Under the pieces are notes generated by a model. It saw only the letters and a program-made list of their open reading frames with translations, was not told the origin of the DNA and ran no database searches. From the NCBI GenBank assembly GCA_963747775.1, contig CAVVGT010000018.1, forward strand, positions 15,355 to 79,354: DNA of 64,000 nt, given 5' to 3'. The position numbers were made by a program, and so were the translations under genes. The DNA is from JAGVSZ01 sp963747775 (GTDB taxonomy: Bacteria; Pseudomonadota; Gammaproteobacteria; Burkholderiales; SG8-39). Position 1 is the stretch's first letter, and every line of letters starts with the position of its first letter. Shown here in pieces: positions 1 to 7,996 of this stretch.

Positions 1-465
1 CGCGGGAACCGGTGGCGCCAGCCGTCGCCGATGAGCACGAGGAGATCGGCGCGGTTCTTCACTTCCGCGAACGTCGTCGTGATCCAGCCCGCTTCCTGCA
101 GGACGTGGAGGTTGCGGTACTTCGCCGCGGCGCCGGCATGGTCGACGACCGCGCCGAGGCGGCGTGCGAGCACGAGCGTCGCGCGCATCCCGGCGACGTC
201 GGTGCCGAGGCCGCCGATGAACGGCCGGCGTGCGCGGGCGAGCACTCGCGCTGCGGCGTCGAGCGCCGCTTCGGCGCTCGCGTCTTCACCCTGCACTCGT
301 GGCGACACCGCTCGTCGTCATGGCGTGTCCGAGCGTTGCGAATGCCGCACGGCTCTGCTCGCACGCGCCGTCGCGCGGCGCCAGCGCCGCACCGTCGGAC
401 TCGACCGTGAGGTCGTCGCACAGCAAGCCGCAGAACGGGCAGGTCGCTCGGCGCGTAACGGACAA
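1..465 (-). CDS. fhcB: FhcB, formyltransferase/hydrolase complex subunit B, 5' part with an apparent frameshift; runs off the left edge
   Basis: This is the N-terminal part of the molybdopterin-like subunit of the formyltransferase/hydrolase complex, which releases formate from formyl-H4MPT. From a TTG at 465 the frame reads a CPFCGLLCDDL motif (residues 9-19), then the DGACEQSRAAF segment typical of FhcB, and hits a TGA at 286-288. The next frame reads on as VSPRVQGEDAS, then PFIGGLGTDVAGMR and YRNLHVLQEAGW, which is family-like sequence, and stays open to base 1. Removing one G near 308-313 joins the two frames smoothly. The gene is therefore disrupted by a single-base shift, either real or a sequencing error. 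It points away from the beta-RFAP synthase gene. The start is uncertain, as no strong ribosome binding site is visible. Confidence 0.8.
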
Positions 466-755
466 GGGCCGGAACGGGATTCGATGGGGAAGCGCGCTAG
501 CTTACTCGACTCCGCCGCGCCGGCTCGCAGGTCCTCGTCGCGACCCCGACGCACTGTTCTACTATCGGGACAGCATGTCCTAGGGTCGTAGCATCGCGCG
601 CGCGGTCCGGAACGCACTTGCAGCCCGGTGCATTCGTGGCACACTAGACGTGGTCCCCGCAGTTGCCTCGACCGGAGAAGGCATCGGTCCGCCGACGTCG
701 CGAACGCACGCATTCCCGAGGCCGATCCCGACCGCGCGACCAACGAGATTCCCTG
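466..755. promoter_or_regulatory. Divergent intergenic region between fhcB and beta-RFAP synthase
   Basis: This 290-base region carries no convincing gene and must hold promoters for both divergent C1 gene sets. It contains a 13-bp palindrome, GGACA-GCA-TGTCC, at 568-580. A weak sigma70-like pair lies downstream of it: TTGCAG at 618-623, then a poor -10 about 17 bases further. No stronger signal is visible. The operator role is only a suggestion. Confidence 0.35.
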
Positions 756-1793
756 GTGATCCAGCAACCCCGTTCATCGGACGGCGTGGACTTCGACCGG
801 CTGACGGTGCGAGTCCGGGCGCCGGCGCGCCTCCATCTCGGTTTCGTGGACGTGAGCGGGAGCCTCGGCCGCCGCTTCGGCAGCATCGGTCTCGCGCTCG
901 ACGAGTTCTCGACCGTGGTCGAGCTGTGCCGTGCCGACGGACTCGCGGCGCATGGCTCGAACGCTACCCGGGCGCTCGACTACCTCCGTCGTCTCGTCGA
1001 TGAATACGATGCCGCTACCGGCTGCACCGTCGAGGTGCGGCGCGCGATTCCGGAGCACGTGGGCCTCGGATCCGGCACGCAGCTCGCGCTCGCAGTCGGC
1101 GCGGCATTCAGCGCGCTGTTCGACATTCCGATCGCGCTCCCCGCGCTCACCGGGCTCGCGGACCGCGGCGCGCGGTCCGGGGTCGGCATCGGCGCTTTCG
1201 AGCAGGGCGGCTTCATCGTCGACGGCGGGCGCGGCAGCGGGGGCGGCCATCCGCCGGTCATCGCGCGTCTCGCTTTCCCGCCGGCGTGGCGGGTGCTCCT
1301 CGTGTTCGACCACGGCGGTCGCGGCCTCTCGGGCACGGCCGAGCTCGCGGCGTTCCGCACGCTGCGAGCGTTCCCGCAGGAGTGCGCGGCGCGCCTCGCG
1401 CACCTCGTGCTCCTGCGCGTGATGCCGGCGCTCGCCGAGCAGGACTTTGCGAGCTTCAGCGATGCCATCGGCGAGATCCAGCGGACGGTCGGCGACTACT
1501 TCGCCGTGGCCCAGGGCGGCCGATTCGCGAGCCCGGCAGTGGCCGAGGTGCTCGCCTGGCTCGAGGCGAACGGTGTCGCCGGCGTCGGGCAGTCTTCATG
1601 GGGCCCGACGGGCTTTGGCGTCGTCGATTCCGAGTTGCGCGCGCACGCGCTGCTAGTGGAGGCCCGCAGCCGCTTCGCGCATCTGCGCCAGCTCGAGCTC
1701 GTGGTTGCGCGCGGACGGAACCACGGCCACGACATCGAGCGGCTGGCCGGCGAGCCCGCCGCGAGCGGGGACCTGAAGGTGCAGCAGGGCTAG
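756..1793 (+). CDS. Beta-ribofuranosylaminobenzene 5'-phosphate synthase
   Basis: This enzyme catalyses the first committed step of (tetrahydro)methanopterin synthesis, condensing p-aminobenzoate-type substrate with PRPP and losing CO2 and pyrophosphate. The 345-residue protein has the GHMP-kinase-like fold: an N-terminal RAPARLHLGFVD strand (residues 21-32) and the glycine-rich PEHVGLGSGTQLA motif at about 99-111, both characteristic of beta-RFAP synthase. The GTG at 756 is chosen because it places the conserved core about 20 residues in; an in-frame TTG at 663 would add 31 Arg-rich residues unlike the family. It heads the plus-strand H4MPT gene run, 46 bases before mtdB. Confidence 0.9.
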   Translation: MIQQPRSSDGVDFDRLTVRVRAPARLHLGFVDVSGSLGRRFGSIGLALDEFSTVVELCRADGLAAHGSNATRALDYLRRLVDEYDAATGCTVEVRRAIPEHVGLGSGTQLALAVGAAFSALFDIPIALPALTGLADRGARSGVGIGAFEQGGFIVDGGRGSGGGHPPVIARLAFPPAWRVLLVFDHGGRGLSGTAELAAFRTLRAFPQECAARLAHLVLLRVMPALAEQDFASFSDAIGEIQRTVGDYFAVAQGGRFASPAVAEVLAWLEANGVAGVGQSSWGPTGFGVVDSELRAHALLVEARSRFAHLRQLELVVARGRNHGHDIERLAGEPAASGDLKVQQG

Positions 1794-1839
1794 GCGGCCG
1801 AGCGCCGCGGTCCGCGAGCGAAGCGTCAAGGCGAGCGAC

Positions 1840-2751
1840 ATGGAAAACCCGCTGATCCTCCACCTCTTCACTCCGGCGGCGCAGGCGAGCCCGTTCGACG
1901 TCAACATGGCCTACGACGCGGGCTACGACGCCGTGGTGCCTTACACCGGCGTGACGCTCGCCGACGTGGCCGGCCTCACGCAAGATGCGATCTTCTCGCG
2001 CGGCCCGAAGCGGGTGCGGCGCACCGGGATCTGCATCGGCGGCCGCGACCTCGACCTCGCGCTCGACATGCTCGACGCGGCGCGCGACGCGATGGTGCCG
2101 CCGTTCGCCGTCTCGGTCCTCGCCGATCCGAGCGGCGCCTTCACCACCGCCGCCGCCGTCGTCGCCGCAATCGAGAAGCACCTGCGCGCGAAGCACGACA
2201 CCGCGCTCACCGGCCAGCGCGTGCTGGTCCTGGGAGGAACCGGTCCCGTCGGCACCGCCGCGGCGACACTCGCCGCACAGGAGGGGGCGATCGTCGAGCT
2301 CGCCAGCCACTCGGCGCTTGGCCGGGCGCAAGCCGCGTGCGATCGAATCCGGACGCGCTACGGGTCGAGCGTGCAGGCTGTCCAGATCGATGACGGCTCG
2401 GCGGCGAAGGTCGTCGCCCGTGCCGAGGTCCTCATCGCTGCAGCCAAGGCTGGCGTAGAGGTCGTGTCTAAAGCGCTGCTCCGGGAGGCGCGCGCGTTGC
2501 TGGTCGCCGCCGACGTTAACGCCGTGCCGCCGGCGGGAATCGCCGGGATCGGCGCGATGGACGACGGTGCACCGGTCGCCTCGGCGGCGTCGGGCAAGGC
2601 GGCCGGCATCGGCGCGCTTGCGATCGGCAACATCAAGTACCAGGTCGAGCGGGGCCTGTTCCAGAGCATGTGCACCTCGGAGAAGCCCCTCTACCTCGAT
2701 TTCCGCCACGCCTTCGCAAAAGCGCGTGAGCTCACGCAGGCGGGCCGGTGA
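1840..2751 (+). CDS. mtdB: NAD(P)-dependent methylene-H4MPT dehydrogenase MtdB
   Basis: MtdB oxidises methylene-H4MPT to methenyl-H4MPT in cytoplasmic formaldehyde oxidation. The protein is 303 residues, the normal length. It begins with ILHLFTPAAQASPFDVNMAYDAG, close to the family N-terminus that binds the pterin. A Rossmann LGGTGPVGTAAA motif follows at residues 131-142, and the C-terminal half ends with the IGNIKYQVERGLF segment. It sits between beta-RFAP synthase and an ATP-grasp gene, and mch, which catalyses the next step, is one gene downstream. The order of these genes mirrors the pathway. Confidence 0.95.
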   Translation: MENPLILHLFTPAAQASPFDVNMAYDAGYDAVVPYTGVTLADVAGLTQDAIFSRGPKRVRRTGICIGGRDLDLALDMLDAARDAMVPPFAVSVLADPSGAFTTAAAVVAAIEKHLRAKHDTALTGQRVLVLGGTGPVGTAAATLAAQEGAIVELASHSALGRAQAACDRIRTRYGSSVQAVQIDDGSAAKVVARAEVLIAAAKAGVEVVSKALLREARALLVAADVNAVPPAGIAGIGAMDDGAPVASAASGKAAGIGALAIGNIKYQVERGLFQSMCTSEKPLYLDFRHAFAKARELTQAGR

Positions 2752-2761
2752 GAGCCTACCG

Positions 2762-3904
2762 ATGACACCCACGCTCGTCGTCGTCGCGATCTCCGGCCGT
2801 GCGCTCGCGCAGTCCGCGGCGAAGACCCATAGCCGTGTCGTGGTGCTCGACGCGTTTGGCGACCGCGACACGCGGGCCATCGCGGAGGTCGTGCGCGTCG
2901 GAGCCGATGAGGGCTTCGCGGTCGATCCCGACCGGCTCGTCGCGGCGCTCACCGCGGAGCCGCGCGGATCGGGCCTTGCAATCGTCGTGGGAAGCGGATT
3001 CGAGGGCACGCCGGAGCTGGCGTCCCGGCTCGCGCGCTACGGCCGGCTGTACGCCAACGACCCTGCGGTCGTCGCCGCGCTGAAGGATCCCGAGCTAGGC
3101 ATCGCGCTCCTGCGTGCCAGCGGATGGCGCGTGCCGCTCACGCAGCGCGAGCCGCCGGCCGACCGACGGGGTTGGTTGCAGAAGCAGACGGGCGGCGCCG
3201 GGGGCACGCACGTCCGTCCCGCCCGGCACGCAGCGGCCGGCCGCGGGTTGTACTTCCAGCGCGAGATCCCGGGTCAACCGCTGTCGGTGACTTTTCTCGC
3301 CGACGGCGATCGCGCGTACTGCCTGGGGTTCAACCGGCTCCGGGTCGAGGCGCTCGGCGACGCGAGCTACTGCTACGCGGGCGCGATCGCGGGCATCGGC
3401 CTTCCTCACCCCTTGCGCGTGCAAGCGCAATCGTCTCTCGATCGACTCGTGCGCGTCACTGGTCTGCGCGGGCTTGCCGGGCTCGACTTTCTGCTCGACG
3501 GCGACGGAATGACGGCGCTCGAGGTCAATCCGCGGCCGACCGCGACCTTCGAGCTTTACGACGACGACTTTCCGGCAGGCCTGGTCCACTGGCACCTCGC
3601 GAGCTTCGAGCGTCCGGTGCCCGAGTTCGGCGAGCTGCTCGGCCGGGGAGCGGGGACGCATCGCGCGGTCGGCGTCGTCTATGCTCGCGGCCCCATCACG
3701 GTCCCCGGTAATGTCTCTTTCCCGAGCTGGTGTCGCGATCTACCCTGCGTGGGTAGCATCATCGCGGCCGATGCCCCGGTCCTGTCGGTCTTCGCCGAAG
3801 CTGCGAGCAGCGGCGAGGCGGAGCGCGAAATCGATGCGCGCAGCCGCTCGGCGCGCGAGCTCGTCGCGCGCTGGAGCGGCGCTGGGCGGCGCGCGGTCGC
3901 ATGA
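2762..3904 (+). CDS. ATP-grasp family protein of the H4MPT/methylofuran cluster
   Basis: A 380-residue ATP-grasp-type ligase whose substrate is not known. The N-terminal 130 residues resemble the preATP-grasp fold. The ligase core includes WLQKQTGGAGGTHVR (the nucleotide-binding loop), YFQREIPGQPLSVTFLADG, and the metal-binding ALEVNPRPTATFELYD motif near the end of the domain. The ATG at 2762 lies 10 bases after mtdB, and its end almost abuts mch, so it is in one transcription unit with both. Homologues recur as unnamed genes in H4MPT clusters of methylotrophs. A role in adding amino acids to methylofuran or H4MPT side chains is inference. Confidence 0.8.
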   Translation: MTPTLVVVAISGRALAQSAAKTHSRVVVLDAFGDRDTRAIAEVVRVGADEGFAVDPDRLVAALTAEPRGSGLAIVVGSGFEGTPELASRLARYGRLYANDPAVVAALKDPELGIALLRASGWRVPLTQREPPADRRGWLQKQTGGAGGTHVRPARHAAAGRGLYFQREIPGQPLSVTFLADGDRAYCLGFNRLRVEALGDASYCYAGAIAGIGLPHPLRVQAQSSLDRLVRVTGLRGLAGLDFLLDGDGMTALEVNPRPTATFELYDDDFPAGLVHWHLASFERPVPEFGELLGRGAGTHRAVGVVYARGPITVPGNVSFPSWCRDLPCVGSIIAADAPVLSVFAEAASSGEAEREIDARSRSARELVARWSGAGRRAVA

Positions 3905-3914
3905 GGCGACGGCC

Positions 3915-4904
3915 ATGACCGCGGCGCTGCGCGAGGCGGTTCCGAAGGTGAGCGTGAACGCGCTCGCGGCGCCGCGCGTCGCGGAGCTCGTCGCCGCGGC
4001 GGATGCGCTCCGACTCGGCATCTCGGCGAGCGAGCGCGGCGCGACGCTCGTGGATGCGGGCATCGCGGCGCGCGGCGGACTGGAAGCCGGGCGGCGTATC
4101 GCCGAGATCTGTATGGGCGGACTGGGCTCGGTCGCATTGGCGCCGGGCGATGGCGAGACCGGCGGACTCACTGAGGTGCACGCGCACAGCGCCGACCCGA
4201 TCATCGCCTGCCTGGCGAGCCAGTACGCGGGCTGGAGCCTCGCGCATGGCGAGGGCAAGGGTGCGTTCCGGGCGCTCGCATCCGGACCCGGACGGGCGAT
4301 CGCCCGGCGCGAGCCGCTCTTCGACGAGCTGCGGTACGCCGACCGCTTCGATCGTGCGGTCTTCGTGCTCGAAGTCGACCGCGCACCGCCGGAACCGGTC
4401 ATCGACAAGATCGCGCGCGATTGCGCGCTCGTCCCCGACCGCATCACCCTCGTGCTGACGCCGACGCGGAGCCTCGCGGGCACCGTTCAGATCGTCGCCC
4501 GCGCGCTCGAGGTCGCGCTGCACAAGGCGCACGCGCTCGGCTTCGCGCTCGATCGCATCGTCGACGGCGTCGGTACGGCACCCTTGCCGCCGCCCGCGCC
4601 CGATTTCCTGGCGGCGATGGGCCGGACCAACGACGCGATCCTCTTCGGCGGTCGGGTCACGCTCTACGTCGACGGGCCCGACGCGGACGCCGAGCGGCTC
4701 GCGCGCGAGCTGCCCGCCTCGGCTTCGCGCGACTACGGGAAGCCGTTCGCGGAGATCTTCAAGGACTACCAGTTCGACTTCTACAAGATCGACCCGATGC
4801 TCTTCGCGCCAGCCGAAGTGACGGTCTGCAATCTCGGTTCGGGGCGGAGCTTTCGCGGCGGGAGGCGGGATCTCGCGCGGCTTGTGGAGTCGTTCGGCCT
4901 ATGA
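3915..4904 (+). CDS. mch: Methenyl-H4MPT cyclohydrolase
   Basis: Mch hydrolyses methenyl-H4MPT to formyl-H4MPT, the step between MtdB and the Fhc complex. The 329-residue product has the family-defining SVNALAAPRVAELV start, the ADPIIACLASQYAGW motif, the MGRTNDAILFGGRVTLYVDG segment, and the C-terminal YDF-like FYKIDPMLFAPAEVTVCNL block. The ATG at 3915 is preceded by a GAGGCG purine stretch and gives the usual family length. The stop overlaps the start of the next gene (ATGA), implying translational coupling with the RimK-like ligase. Confidence 0.95.
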   Translation: MTAALREAVPKVSVNALAAPRVAELVAAADALRLGISASERGATLVDAGIAARGGLEAGRRIAEICMGGLGSVALAPGDGETGGLTEVHAHSADPIIACLASQYAGWSLAHGEGKGAFRALASGPGRAIARREPLFDELRYADRFDRAVFVLEVDRAPPEPVIDKIARDCALVPDRITLVLTPTRSLAGTVQIVARALEVALHKAHALGFALDRIVDGVGTAPLPPPAPDFLAAMGRTNDAILFGGRVTLYVDGPDADAERLARELPASASRDYGKPFAEIFKDYQFDFYKIDPMLFAPAEVTVCNLGSGRSFRGGRRDLARLVESFGL

Positions 4905-5815
4905 GCGTGCGGATCGCCATCATGACCGCCATGCCGGGCTGGCATGGGCGCAGGCTTGCCCGCGCGTTCGCGGCGCTCGGGGTCGCGGCACGCTTCGTGT
5001 CGCTCGCCGACTGCCGCGTCGACCTCGAGGCCAACCGCTATGGCATCGTCGTTCCCGGGTTCGGGAACGGGCTTCCCGACGGGGTGTTCGTCCGGGAGAT
5101 CGCAGCCGGGACCTTCGAGCAGGTGACGTTCCGCCTCGCGATCCTGCATGCGCTCGCCGAGTGGGGCGTGCCGGTCTACAACAGCGCGCGCGGGATCGAG
5201 CGCAGCGTCGACAAGTCCATGACCTCGATGCTGCTCCGCCGGGCCGGGCTCGCGACGCCCGCCACGTGGGTCTCCGAGCAGGAAGCGAGCGCGCGCACCG
5301 CGCTCGTGCGCGAGACCGCCAGGGGCGAACGGCTCGTTCTCAAGCCGCTGTTCGGTTCCCAGGGCAAGGGTCTCATGCGACTCGGCTCTGGCGATACCGT
5401 GCCGGCGGCCGGGGACTACAACGGCGTGTACTACCTGCAGTGCTTCGTCGACTGCGCACTGGAAAATGCGCACGACTATCGCGTATTCGTGATCGGCGGC
5501 AGCGCGGTCGCCGCGATGACGCGGCGCGGTCCGGGCTGGGTGCACAACGTGGCACAGGGCGCGCGCTGCGCAGCGCTTCCGCTCGGGGACGACGTCTGCG
5601 AGCTGGCCGAGCGCGCCGCGCGCGCGATCGGCCTCGACTATGCGGGCGTGGATCTCATGCGCGCGCGCGACGGCGCCCCGGTCGTCATCGAGGTGAACGG
5701 CATCCCGGCCTGGCAGGGCCTGCAATCGGTCGCGTCGATCGATATCGCGGCGCGGCTCGCGCAGGACTTCGTGCAGCGACGGCTCGCGGCTGCGAGCGAG
5801 GCGCGTGCGTCATGA
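4901..5815 (+). CDS. RimK/MptN-like ATP-grasp glutamate ligase
   Basis: A 304-residue ATP-grasp protein of the RimK class, similar to tetrahydromethanopterin:alpha-L-glutamate ligase (MptN) and to coenzyme gamma-glutamyl ligases. Visible features are the N-terminal MSVRIAIMTAMPGWHGRRL, the VDKSMTSMLLRRAGLATPATW substrate segment, the nucleotide loop LVLKPLFGSQGKGL (about 146-159), and the metal site VVIEVNGIPAWQGLQ near residue 270. Its ATG overlaps the mch stop by 4 bases, and its own stop overlaps the next start, so the three are translationally coupled. It probably adds glutamate to a C1 carrier. Which carrier (H4MPT or methylofuran) cannot be told from the sequence. Confidence 0.82.
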   Translation: MSVRIAIMTAMPGWHGRRLARAFAALGVAARFVSLADCRVDLEANRYGIVVPGFGNGLPDGVFVREIAAGTFEQVTFRLAILHALAEWGVPVYNSARGIERSVDKSMTSMLLRRAGLATPATWVSEQEASARTALVRETARGERLVLKPLFGSQGKGLMRLGSGDTVPAAGDYNGVYYLQCFVDCALENAHDYRVFVIGGSAVAAMTRRGPGWVHNVAQGARCAALPLGDDVCELAERAARAIGLDYAGVDLMRARDGAPVVIEVNGIPAWQGLQSVASIDIAARLAQDFVQRRLAAASEARAS

Positions 5816-6717
5816 GCGCGGACCTGGAACGGGCGTTCGTCGACGCGTGTCTGCTGGATGTTACGGCGCTGAAGCCCGGCAACGTCGGCCTCCATGCCGG
5901 CGGCCATGACATGCAACCGGTGGACTTCATCCGCAGCGCAGAAGCGGCGGCCCCGGCGATCGCGCGGCCGGCGGGCTCCGCGGGCGAACGGATTCACCGG
6001 GCGATCGTCGCGACGCATGCGGCGGTCGGCACGAACACCAATCTCGGCATAGTGCTGCTCGCGGCGCCGCTCGCGCACGTGGCGTGGGGGCCGCCCGGCC
6101 GCGAGGCGCTCGTGCAGCGCTTGCGCACGTGCCTCACGAGCCTGACCGTCGAGGACGCAAGACTCGCGTTCGAGGCCATCCGGCTTGCGCGACCCGGTGG
6201 GCTCGGCACGGCCGATCGTCACGACGTGCACGCGCCGGCAGAAGTAAGCCTGCTCGATGCGATGCGCGAGGCGGCCGACCGCGACATGATCGCCCGGCAG
6301 TACGCGAACGGTTATGCCGATGTGCTCGATACGGGCCTCGTGCGGCTGACGGCGGCGCGCGCGCGCGGTCGCGACTGGCGGTGGACGACGACCGAGGTGT
6401 ATCTTGCGTTCCTCGCCCGCCATCCGGACTCGCACGTCGCGCGGAAGTTCGGTGCGGCGGAGGCCGCTCTCCTCAGGGACGCGGCGGTCGAGCGCGATCG
6501 CACCGCCGCGCGGGCGACCGACTTCGCGGCGGCGGCGGAGGGGCTGATCGAATGGGACGGCGAGCTGAAAGCGCGCGGGCTCAACCCGGGCACCAGCGCG
6601 GATCTCACGGTGGCGACGCTCTTTGTCGCCTTCCTCAGTGATGAAGCAACCGATTGCGCGCGCCGCGGCCAGCGCCGCGGCGCGGGTGAGAGAGTGGGAG
6701 CGTTTCCCACAGGATGA
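5812..6717 (+). CDS. CitG/MdcB-like triphosphoribosyl-dephospho-CoA synthase family protein in the H4MPT cluster
   Basis: This 301-residue protein belongs to the CitG family, whose known members transfer a phosphoribosyl group of ATP onto dephospho-CoA. The family motifs LKPGNVGLHAGGHDM (about 18-32) and VGTNTNLGIVLLAAPL (about 73-88) are intact. No citrate or malonate lyase is nearby. The gene is instead coupled by ATGA overlap to the glutamate ligase and is followed by fae. CitG-like genes are recurrent in methylotroph H4MPT clusters, so a phosphoribosyl or related transfer in cofactor synthesis is a reasonable inference. The last 20 residues are Arg/Gly-rich and may not be conserved. Confidence 0.82.
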   Translation: MSADLERAFVDACLLDVTALKPGNVGLHAGGHDMQPVDFIRSAEAAAPAIARPAGSAGERIHRAIVATHAAVGTNTNLGIVLLAAPLAHVAWGPPGREALVQRLRTCLTSLTVEDARLAFEAIRLARPGGLGTADRHDVHAPAEVSLLDAMREAADRDMIARQYANGYADVLDTGLVRLTAARARGRDWRWTTTEVYLAFLARHPDSHVARKFGAAEAALLRDAAVERDRTAARATDFAAAAEGLIEWDGELKARGLNPGTSADLTVATLFVAFLSDEATDCARRGQRRGAGERVGAFPTG

Positions 6718-6748
6718 ACGGCATCAACTGCAAAAGGAGAAGCGGATC

Positions 6749-7258
6749 ATGGCAAAGATCAACAAGGTGCTGGTCGGCGAATCGCTCGTCGGAGAAGGCA
6801 ACGAAGTCGCCCACATCGACCTCATCATGGGGCCGCGCGGCAGCGCCGTGGAATCGGCGTTCACTCACGCCCTCACCAACGACAAGGACGGGTTCACCTC
6901 GCTCCTGGCGGTGATCGGCCCGAACCTGGCGACCAAGCCGAACACCGTGCTGTTCAACAAGGTGACGATCAAGGGCGCGAAACAGGCGGTGCAGATGTTC
7001 GGTCCGGCGCAGCATGCGGTGGCGCTGGCGGTGGCCGACTGCGTGGCCGACGGCACCATTCCGATCGAGGAAGCGAACGACGTCTTCATCTGCGTCGGTG
7101 TGTTCATTCACTGGGACGCCGCCGACGACCAGAAGATTCACGACTTCAACTATCAGGCGGTAAAGGAGTCGATCCAGCGCGCAGTCGCCGGCCAGCCGTC
7201 GCCGCAGGATGTCGTGCAGAAGCGGAACACGGTCAAGCACCCGTTCTCGCCGAAATAG
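6749..7258 (+). CDS. fae: Formaldehyde-activating enzyme
   Basis: Fae condenses formaldehyde with H4MPT to methylene-H4MPT, the entry step of the pathway and a highly expressed protein in methylotrophs. The 169-residue product is canonical, with the EVAHIDLIMGPRGSAVESAF segment carrying the catalytic His at residue 22. ALTNDKDGFTSLLAVIGPNL and the C-terminal HPFSPK are further family blocks. A very strong AAGGAGA ribosome binding site at 6734-6740 sets the ATG at 6749, in keeping with high expression; longer in-frame starts upstream are not supported. It ends the plus-strand run and converges on the HisA-like gene 24 bases away. Confidence 0.98.
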   Translation: MAKINKVLVGESLVGEGNEVAHIDLIMGPRGSAVESAFTHALTNDKDGFTSLLAVIGPNLATKPNTVLFNKVTIKGAKQAVQMFGPAQHAVALAVADCVADGTIPIEEANDVFICVGVFIHWDAADDQKIHDFNYQAVKESIQRAVAGQPSPQDVVQKRNTVKHPFSPK

Positions 7259-7282
7259 CGGGGGCCCCGAGTCCGGCGACGC

Positions 7283-7987
7283 TCAGCCGGGCAAGGCGAG
7301 GCGCGCAAGCGCCGCGCGATCCAGCGTACCGTCGTGAATCGCGGTCGCCACGAGCACGGCGTGCACGCCAAGGGCCTCTAGGCGCTCGAGGTCGCTGGCA
7401 TTGCGCACGCCGCCGGCGGCGATGAAGCGCCTGCCCGGTGCCCGGTCGAGCGTTTGCCGCACGCCGTCGAGCGACGGTCCGCCGCCGGACCCGACGCGAT
7501 CGAGCGTCATCGCGATCACCCGCTCGGGCCAGAGCCGGGGCGTGTCGAAGAGGGCGGCGGGTCCGAGCTGCCGGTCGCCGCGGGTGTCGAGGGAGAGGAT
7601 GGCCGCGGGCGACGCGGCACGCATCGCGGCGAACGCTTCGAGGGATGCGACGCTTTCCGACCCGATCACGGGCGTCCGGCCCGCGCGTGACCAGGGCGTA
7701 AGGTCGCCCGGCTCGGCAAACCCCGCGTCGAGCCACAGGCTGAGCGCCGGGAATTCGGCCTGGATACCGTCCAGGGCGTCGCGGTGGTGGCCGCGGCGCA
7801 GGATCGCGTCGAGATCCGCGACGTAGACGGTGTCGAATGGAGCCAGAGCGAGGAGGGCGCCGATGACCGCGATGGGCTCGCTCGACGGCGTAAGCTTCGA
7901 TTCGAGCGGTCGGTAGTTCGAGCGGTCCCCGCGGCGCGCGTGCACCACCTGGCCGGCCATGAGATCGAGGACGGGGACGACGAGCAT
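7283..7987 (-). CDS. HisA/HisF-related TIM-barrel protein of the H4MPT cluster
   Basis: A 234-residue (beta-alpha)8 protein related to HisA but encoded inside a C1-cofactor cluster. It has the HisA-like opening VVPVLDLMAGQVVHARRGDR, VYVADLDAILRRG on strand 2, and the C-terminal phosphate-binding AAGGVRNASDLERLEALG and ALVATAIHDG-type loops. HisA-like genes are a standing, functionally unassigned part of bacterial H4MPT clusters, so this is probably a cofactor gene rather than histidine synthesis. The ATG at 7987 is preferred because a more upstream ATG at 8020 would overlap the divergent ATP-grasp gene starting at 7997. Only 9 bases separate the two starts. Confidence 0.82.
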   Translation of the reverse strand: MLVVPVLDLMAGQVVHARRGDRSNYRPLESKLTPSSEPIAVIGALLALAPFDTVYVADLDAILRRGHHRDALDGIQAEFPALSLWLDAGFAEPGDLTPWSRAGRTPVIGSESVASLEAFAAMRAASPAAILSLDTRGDRQLGPAALFDTPRLWPERVIAMTLDRVGSGGGPSLDGVRQTLDRAPGRRFIAAGGVRNASDLERLEALGVHAVLVATAIHDGTLDRAALARLALPG

Positions 7988-7996
7988 GCGCAAGCC

